Shown: positions 58,754-64,000 of the stretch, piece after piece
Position numbering within the stretch: the first letter of the stretch is position 1
Layout: each line of letters opens with the position of its first letter
Source: Lepidurus packardi
Lineage: Eukaryota; Arthropoda; Branchiopoda; Notostraca; Triopsidae
Reading direction: 5' to 3'
Assembly (NCBI GenBank): GCA_023053545.1
Contig: JAKZAN010000006.1
Location: 7,575,851-7,639,850 of the forward strand
DNA: 64,000 bases
Notes under the pieces: generated by a model
What the model was told of the DNA's origin: nothing
Seen by the model: the letters and a program-made list of their open reading frames with translations, nothing else
Database searches by the model: none
Translations under genes and position numbers: made by a program

Positions 58754-60972
58754 ATGGCATACACGGAAGGTTACATCAAAGAGAAGCTGCAAAATTCACT
58801 CGACGCTGCACACGTTGTAAGTCTATTTTAATATTCATCCTAGGCCAAGCCAATACCATACTCATTTGCCACGTGACAATTTATTAACGGTCGTGGGCGT
58901 GTCTGTTCTGCCGGGTCTCTTGGGGAAACAACAATGAAAGGCTCAACTTTTTAGACATTCTTAAAGTTCCACCAGAAAACAATCCACCGGTAAATTATTT
59001 CACTCATTTTTTCCCTAGCGTTTATGACTTTATGCAACATTTTATGCTTAGGCTGCTTTTCTTTGCTCAACTAGCCACTTGACTGGTTTGGCTTTGGCTA
59101 GACGTCCCAACATCCTTTTTGTAACGTTAGGAATCAAGAATGGCCAAGTTACTGGGTTCCGTTTCCCGGCTAACCGTACCATATCAAACTCTTATGGTTT
59201 TGTTGGCTTCCATCATCCTGCGCTTGGGCATTAGCCTTCATGGTTATTCAGGGAAAGCAAAGCCACCCATGTATGGCGATTTTGAAGCTCAGCGACATTG
59301 GATGGAAGTTACGTTCCAGTTGCCTACATGGGAGTGGTACTCGAATACTACGAGGAATGATCTGAGTTATTGGGGACTGGACTACCCACCGTTAACAGCC
59401 TACCATAGCTTTATTGCTGGAGCGGTCGCAAATCAAGTTAATCCCAAGTTTGTTCAACTCACCCAGTCTCGTGGCTACGAATCCGAGCAACTAACCCTGT
59501 TCATGCGACTTTCCGTCATGATTGTGGACCTCCTCTTGTATATGCTACCTTGTATTTGGTATTGGAAAGCGCAGTATCGGTTTACCCGGTCAAAGATCGA
59601 CTACTGGGTTGCTTTGTCCATCTCCCTCATGCAGCCTTCGCTGTTGCTGATCGACTACGGACACTTTCAGTACAATTGCGTTTCCTTAGGACTGTTTATG
59701 TTGAGTGTCACCTGTTTATTATCTGAAAAACATCTTATGGGCGCGGTAGCGTTCGTTTGCGCTCTCAACTACAAACAAATGGAACTCTACCACGCTTTGC
59801 CCATTTTCTGCTATCTACTGGGTACCGCTTTCAAACGAGACGGGTTGGTTCGCAAAGTACTTTTGTTAATTCAGTTGGGACTTGTCGTACTCTTCACATT
59901 TGCTCTCATTTGGTTCCCTTTCTTGCAAAGCAAGCAGGATGTCTGGCAAGTCGTCCATCGAGTCTTCCCTTTGCAGCGTGGCGTTTTCGAAGACTATGTA
60001 GCCAATTTCTGGTGTGCTTCCCATGTCCTTTTCAAAGTCAAAAACCATTTTAGCGAGGCTAGTTTAGCCCAACTATGTTTGTTAAGTACCGCTCTCGCAT
60101 CTTTGCCTTCGTGTCTTCATCTTTTGAACAATCCCACGATTCGAAATCTGAGGTTAAGTTTAGTTAACGTGGCGTTAGCTTTCTTTCTCTTTTCTTTCCA
60201 CGTTCATGAAAAGAGCATTCTGCTCGTAGTCATTCCCGTATGTCTCATATTCCATCAAATCCCCTTTCCGTGTTTCTGGTTCATGCTTCTAGCCAGTTTC
60301 AGCATGTTGCCCTTACTCATTAAGGACGGATTAGTTTCCTGCTTCGTTGCTCTTTCCATTCTTCTATATTACGGCGTTCGTTACTCGAGCGATACCATCC
60401 CGGCCAAGAAATTGATTACCTACGTGTTTTATGGTTCGCTTTCTGGCTGTGTTATTCTGTCTTTCTTAAGCCTGGTGCTTAGGCCTCCTATTCAGTATCC
60501 TTATTTGTGGGATTGTCTCATTACTTTGTATTCGTTTGCTCACTTTGCCATGTTCTTTGTGTACTTTAATCACCTGCAAGTTTTTGTTGAGAAATTAGTT
60601 GAAGGGAAAAAGATTAATTGAAAATGTGGTTCACTGTCTAAACTGCCGCCCAATAAACAATTTAAACAGATTGGATCTGTATTTAATTGAGTTAAATTTA
60701 TTTGTCTAGGAAGTGACTGACTTGTCGGATGGTTGTGGTGCCAAGTTTGCTGCAGTTATTGTATCACATCAATTTGAAGGAAAACCCCTGTTACAAAGAC
60801 ATAGGTAATTCTACTAGGTTAATGTGGTCAGTTGATATTTCAATTGAACTTTTCGTTTAGACTCGTCAACTCGGTTTTGGAAGAAGAACTCAAGTCCATT
60901 CACGCCTTTACGCAAAAGACGTTAACACCGCAACAATGGCAGCAACAACAGGAGCAACCGGCGCAGCAATAA
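58754..60972 (+). CDS. BOLA2: BolA-like protein 2
   Basis: Three exons (58754-58816, 60710-60804, 60861-60972) give 89 residues, close to the usual 86. BOLA2 works with monothiol glutaredoxin 3 in cytosolic iron-sulphur cluster handling. Seen: YIKEKLQNSLDAAHVEVTD, then FEGKPLLQRHRLVN with the conserved cluster-ligand histidine region, and HAFTQKTLTPQQW near the end. Intron 1 is 1.9 kb and contains the whole ALG6 gene on the same strand. The last 37 bases overlap the start of MVK in another frame. The C-terminus is a short Gln-rich run (WQQQQEQPAQQ). Confidence 0.9.
59140..60621 (+). CDS. ALG6: ALG6 alpha-1,3-glucosyltransferase, intronless
   Basis: A single 493-residue ORF. ALG6 adds the first glucose to Man9GlcNAc2 on dolichol in the ER lumen. 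The N-terminal luminal signature GDFEAQRHWMEVT ... WGLDYPPLTAYHS is the ALG6/ALG8 hallmark and is nearer ALG6 in wording and length. Many hydrophobic segments follow; the conserved LNYKQMELY and HVHEKSIL motifs are present. An acceptor-like TTTTTGTAACGTTAG lies 9 bases upstream of the ATG, so an untranslated exon exists, perhaps 58956-58990. AATAAA at 60652, 31 bases past the stop, gives it its own 3' end inside BOLA2 intron 1. Confidence 0.93.
   Translation: MAKLLGSVSRLTVPYQTLMVLLASIILRLGISLHGYSGKAKPPMYGDFEAQRHWMEVTFQLPTWEWYSNTTRNDLSYWGLDYPPLTAYHSFIAGAVANQVNPKFVQLTQSRGYESEQLTLFMRLSVMIVDLLLYMLPCIWYWKAQYRFTRSKIDYWVALSISLMQPSLLLIDYGHFQYNCVSLGLFMLSVTCLLSEKHLMGAVAFVCALNYKQMELYHALPIFCYLLGTAFKRDGLVRKVLLLIQLGLVVLFTFALIWFPFLQSKQDVWQVVHRVFPLQRGVFEDYVANFWCASHVLFKVKNHFSEASLAQLCLLSTALASLPSCLHLLNNPTIRNLRLSLVNVALAFFLFSFHVHEKSILLVVIPVCLIFHQIPFPCFWFMLLASFSMLPLLIKDGLVSCFVALSILLYYGVRYSSDTIPAKKLITYVFYGSLSGCVILSFLSLVLRPPIQYPYLWDCLITLYSFAHFAMFFVYFNHLQVFVEKLVEGKKIN
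60652..60657 (+). terminator. ALG6 polyadenylation signal
   Basis: AATAAA just after the ALG6 stop and before BOLA2 exon 2, consistent with ALG6 being processed separately from its host gene. Confidence 0.6.
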
Positions 60973-62108
60973 ACGACGAGCTTTTGCCGTTTCGTGTGAC
61001 CGTACCTGGCAAAGTTATCATTAGTGGAGAGCATTCGGTCGTGTATGGGAAATTAGCACTAGCGGCGTCCATTTCTTTATCCACCGAAGCGCTGTTCGCG
61101 TCACATACAAAAGATTCCGTAAAAATATCTTTCCGTAACCTTGATGTGCTTCATGTAGTTTCCCTTACTAGCTTAGAACAACTCTTTGCTTTCAAGTCAT
61201 CGTTTATGACACTCTCTCCTCAAGAGATAGCTAGGAAAATTGAGGCATTTCTGTCCTTGTCGTCTGAGAACCCGAGTTTGGTAGTGTTTTTTCATCTTTA
61301 TGTGTTAGCCTTAGAGAGGCCCATCCCTTTTCAAGTGACGTTACAATCAAGTCTTCCGATTGGCGCAGGTTTAGGAAGTTCGGCTTCTTTTTGCGTGAGT
61401 TTAGCCACGGGTCTTTTTATTTTGAGTAGGCCTAGTGAGTCGGTGACACTGTCAAGTTTGGACCTGCAACAAGTTAACGATTTGGCTTTTAAAGGCGAAC
61501 AGCTCATTCATGGTAACCCTTCTGGCATTGATAACACTGTTTGTACGTTTGGACAATTGGTAGCATTCCGCAAAGATGGTTATAGACAACCCTTTCCTAT
61601 AAATACGCTCCGAGTTCTTCTGGTGAATACCAAAGTACCTCGGGAAACAAAGCAGCTAGTAGGGAGAGTTCGAGAAAACTTGGAAAAAAATCCCGAAGCC
61701 GTTGGGGCAATTCTGGGAAACATGGATGGACTCACCGGAGCAATTCGCACATGTTTGGAGTCGAGCGATACTTGCTTCGAAAAGCTACGCGTAATTTAAT
61801 AAATTTTTTTACCTTTAGCAATTTGTATATTTAAGCTTTTTCTGCTTTAGGAGCTGTTGTACGCTAATCATGAATTGCTAAACGAACTAGGCGTATCGCA
61901 CCCTCGACTTGACCGCATTGTGTCTATAGCAAAGCAATTTGACGTCGGAGCCAAGTTGACCGGTGCCGGTGGAGGCGGTTTAGCATTTGTGGTTTTCCCT
62001 TCCACATTCAATGCAAAACCGGTGATAAAATTGCTGGAAAGTGAAGGCTTTGAGTGCTGGGAAACAGGCTTAGGAAGTTCTGGTGTAACTGTCGTTAAAG
62101 CAGAGTGA
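60936..62108 (+). CDS. MVK: Mevalonate kinase
   Basis: Two exons (60936-61790, 61851-62108) give 370 residues. MVK phosphorylates mevalonate in isoprenoid and sterol synthesis. Seen: PGKVIISGEHSVVYGK near the start, the GHMP ATP loop PIGAGLGSSASFC, HGNPSGIDNTV and the C-terminal KLTGAGGGG motif. The only in-frame ATG before the PGK motif is at 60936 (CAACAATGG), which lies inside the last coding exon of BOLA2; the chosen start gives an N-terminus about 15 residues longer than typical. The single intron is short. Confidence 0.92.
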
Positions 62109-62208
62109 CGTTTTTATTTTTAACTTTGCGCATATACAATTTAATAACATAAAAGAAAACGGAAACTGATTGACAAGAGTACGCATGATGTGAAGAAAAC
62201 AAAAAAAT

Positions 62209-62927
62209 TTAGTTCTTTTTATACTCGATCCTTTCCACCTTTACTTCGTTGTCAATGAGCTGGTAAACATACGTGACAATCGTCGATGACTGGATGTCCA
62301 TGAGGGCAAACGAAGGAATGACAGTTCTGCGAGATATTTATTTTAGTATTTATTCAAAGCCCTGTTTCTTATGGATTTACTTTTCAAGAGGAGTATAAGC
62401 TCCAGTGGCTGAACCAGGATTGATGTAGAATTTGCCCTGGTGCTCGTACGACGTAAACTTGTGGTTGTGACCTCCAGTAATTAAAACATCTACGTCTAAT
62501 TGGCGTTGAATCAAGGCAAGCGATTCCGGGTCGCCCCACGGTACAACTTGGTGGCCGTGGCATAATCCAATGCTGAATTGTCCGACGCGTACGACTTTCT
62601 GTTCCGGATAACTTGAAAGCTGCAAAGGAGCAAATGTCACACATAAGAAAGGAAAAGCCCTCCATAATGCCAACTATTACCTTATCAAAGTCTCCCCTCA
62701 CAATGTGAACATCTCCAGCTAAGGTCTTTAGATAGTCTAGTGTTTCCTTCGAACACAGATTTCCCGTACATAAGATATGCTGGATACGGCCGGGGCTTAG
62801 TAGCTTCTTGAACTTGGCAGGTAAACCCTCACTTCTGTGTGGAATGTGCAAATCTCCCAAAACCAGTACCAACTACAAAAAGCTTGTATGTAACTATTTT
62901 GATAACACTAATAAATTATACTACCAT
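62209..62927 (-). CDS. VPS29: Retromer subunit VPS29
   Basis: Four coding exons (62927-62925, 62872-62681, 62619-62381, 62326-62209) give 183 residues, one more than human. VPS29 is the metallophosphoesterase-fold scaffold of retromer, which returns receptors from endosomes. Seen: [54 protein letters not shown] and the tail [11 protein letters not shown]. The first coding exon is only the ATG, followed directly by a GTAGTA donor, as in other animal VPS29 genes where the initiator is on its own exon. The 3' end converges on MVK with 100 bases between stops. Confidence 0.95.
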
Positions 62928-63097
62928 TCTAGTTTCCTAATTTGTAGAACTACAATCCTAATTGTCCTCAAGGATGAGACAGTTTTTTGGCGGATTAGTT
63001 TGGTAATTATAAATTACTTTTAGAAACACCCACTGGCTAGGACATCTAAGGGCGGAGCCAGACTACAGAGTCAACTGCGGCGGTGTCTACTGGCATT
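62928..63097. other. VPS29 upstream spacer
   Basis: AT-rich; presumably the VPS29 promoter. Nothing else seen. Confidence 0.4.
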
Positions 63098-63680
63098 GTC
63101 CATTGGGAACTCTAGTGCGGAAGCATCGCCCACTGAGTGCACTTACGGTTTCCATTGGAAATCGAGTGCACCTTTAATGGCACTGGGCAGAATCCACTGA
63201 GGAAGTGCGACTTTTGCCGCACTGACTTTTTCGGCAGTGCTACAGTTGCGGTTGTTTTGGCGCCAAATATGAAATCATTGTGAAAATATTTATGAAAATA
63301 TTTTTAAGTTATTTAAAATTACATTAAATTTGTATGAAAATATTGACTTGAAATTGTACTGGATGGTGGCTTATAGTATAGAAAAAACAATTATAAATTA
63401 AAGTAAAATAAAAGTGCCATTAACCGTAACTGTTCACAGAAAGTCTGACACGTTCATTACAGGATTGCTCTCCTCGTTCCGCACAAAATCTGTGAACGAA
63501 AAAGCTGTTGAATCCGACGCAGCCATATTGACAAACAAGCAGATGAACACGGAAACGTTACACTAAGCGGGTAGACGGAGGTTAGGTTAGGCCTCCTGTC
63601 TGGACACTGTCTTGGCACTGGGTGTGTGGTGTGACGTCATAGTGGACAAGACTCGGAAACTGGTGCAGCACTAAAAGTGC
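63098..63680 (-). repeat. Dispersed repeat, copy 2 (inverted partner at 34331-34880)
   Basis: Reverse complement of the repeat at 34.3 kb over about 550 aligned bases, with matching landmarks in the same order. It lies just upstream of VPS29 and of the gene at the right edge. Confidence 0.8.
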
Positions 63681-63970
63681 ACACAGTGCTCCCAAAGGAA
63701 AACGCCATATGTTTATCATATTAGCGCGTTCGTGATGATAACAGAATCGAGTCATTTGGGCGCGACTTGGGCTGGAAAGTGTTTGCATAGAGCAAGGAGG
63801 TGACCCAAGGAGGGCTGGATTTTGCGGGCACTCGCGAAAAGTGAAACACTTTAACAAGAACTTTAAAACAAGTCTTAAGAAGTTATTTGAGAGGTAATAT
63901 TAATCATTTCTTTTGGAATTTTTAGTAAGCGTATGTTTATTTTAAATTTCTCATTTTTAAGGTTCGAAAG

Positions 63971-64000
63971 ATGCTTCCCAAGAAAATTCGACAGATTCAG
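63971..64000 (+). CDS. Start of an unidentified gene (partial at window edge)
   Basis: ATG at 63971 opens MLPKKIRQIQ up to the edge. It is preceded by an acceptor (CATTTTTAAG ending 63961), and an upstream donor GAGAG|GTAATA lies at 63893, giving a plausible 68-base intron in the leader. Ten codons are too few to name the product. Confidence 0.35.
   Translation, partial: MLPKKIRQIQ

Overview
This is a 64 kb window of nuclear DNA from an animal, most likely an arthropod and probably a small-genome crustacean of the Daphnia kind. The evidence is spliced genes with short introns (about 50-100 nt in most genes) and canonical GT-AG ends, TTAGG-type repeats (the arthropod telomere unit), TATA plus TCAKTY-like initiators, and arthropod-like JNK, rasputin/G3BP and LIN54 proteins. 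The genus is an inference. No tRNA, rRNA or CRISPR was recognised.

Region by region. (1) 1-1712, minus: 5' end of a large disordered-protein gene with two exon-junction-complex binding-like motifs, probably SMG6-like, running off the left edge. (2) About 2.2-21.5 kb: one large mobile region on the minus strand. It holds an intact 2721-codon Helentron ORF (cysteine protease-like domain, C2H2 fingers, a second degenerate protease-like domain, HUH Rep, SF1 helicase, endonuclease), an RPA-like ORF 8.5 kb downstream, and between them a stretch of repeats, relics of the endonuclease tail, a decayed fragment of ER glucosidase I (MOGS), small TIR elements and TTAGG arrays. (3) 21.5-33.8 kb: cyclophilin (+), a Ly6/uPAR protein with two interchangeable exons (+), a PHYKPL/ETNPPL-type enzyme (-), a ZCCHC9-like zinc-knuckle protein (+) and LIN54 (-). 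(4) 34-39.9 kb: repeats and the long 5' region of an acyl-CoA desaturase (coding 39.9-41.4 kb, +). (5) 41.4-48.2 kb: no recognisable protein gene, but two good core promoters. (6) 48.2-57.5 kb: JNK (+), a second PHYKPL/ETNPPL paralogue (+) and rasputin/G3BP (+). (7) 58.7-62.2 kb: a compact same-strand cluster in which intronless ALG6 lies inside an intron of BOLA2 and the MVK start codon lies inside the last BOLA2 coding exon, followed by VPS29 on the opposite strand. The right end has a repeat inverted relative to one at 34.3 kb, and the start of another gene.

The host genes are mostly housekeeping: mRNA surveillance, protein folding, phospholipid and fatty-acid metabolism, the DREAM cell-cycle complex, stress signalling and stress granules, N-glycosylation, isoprenoid synthesis and retromer. 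They do not form one pathway. The strongest unusual features are the intact Helentron with its captured and nested cargo, the Ly6 exon pair, and the BOLA2-ALG6-MVK arrangement. Exon joins below were checked for splice signals and for reading phase by hand; every multi-exon CDS listed sums to a whole number of codons. Homology calls rest on recognised motifs, not on database searches.
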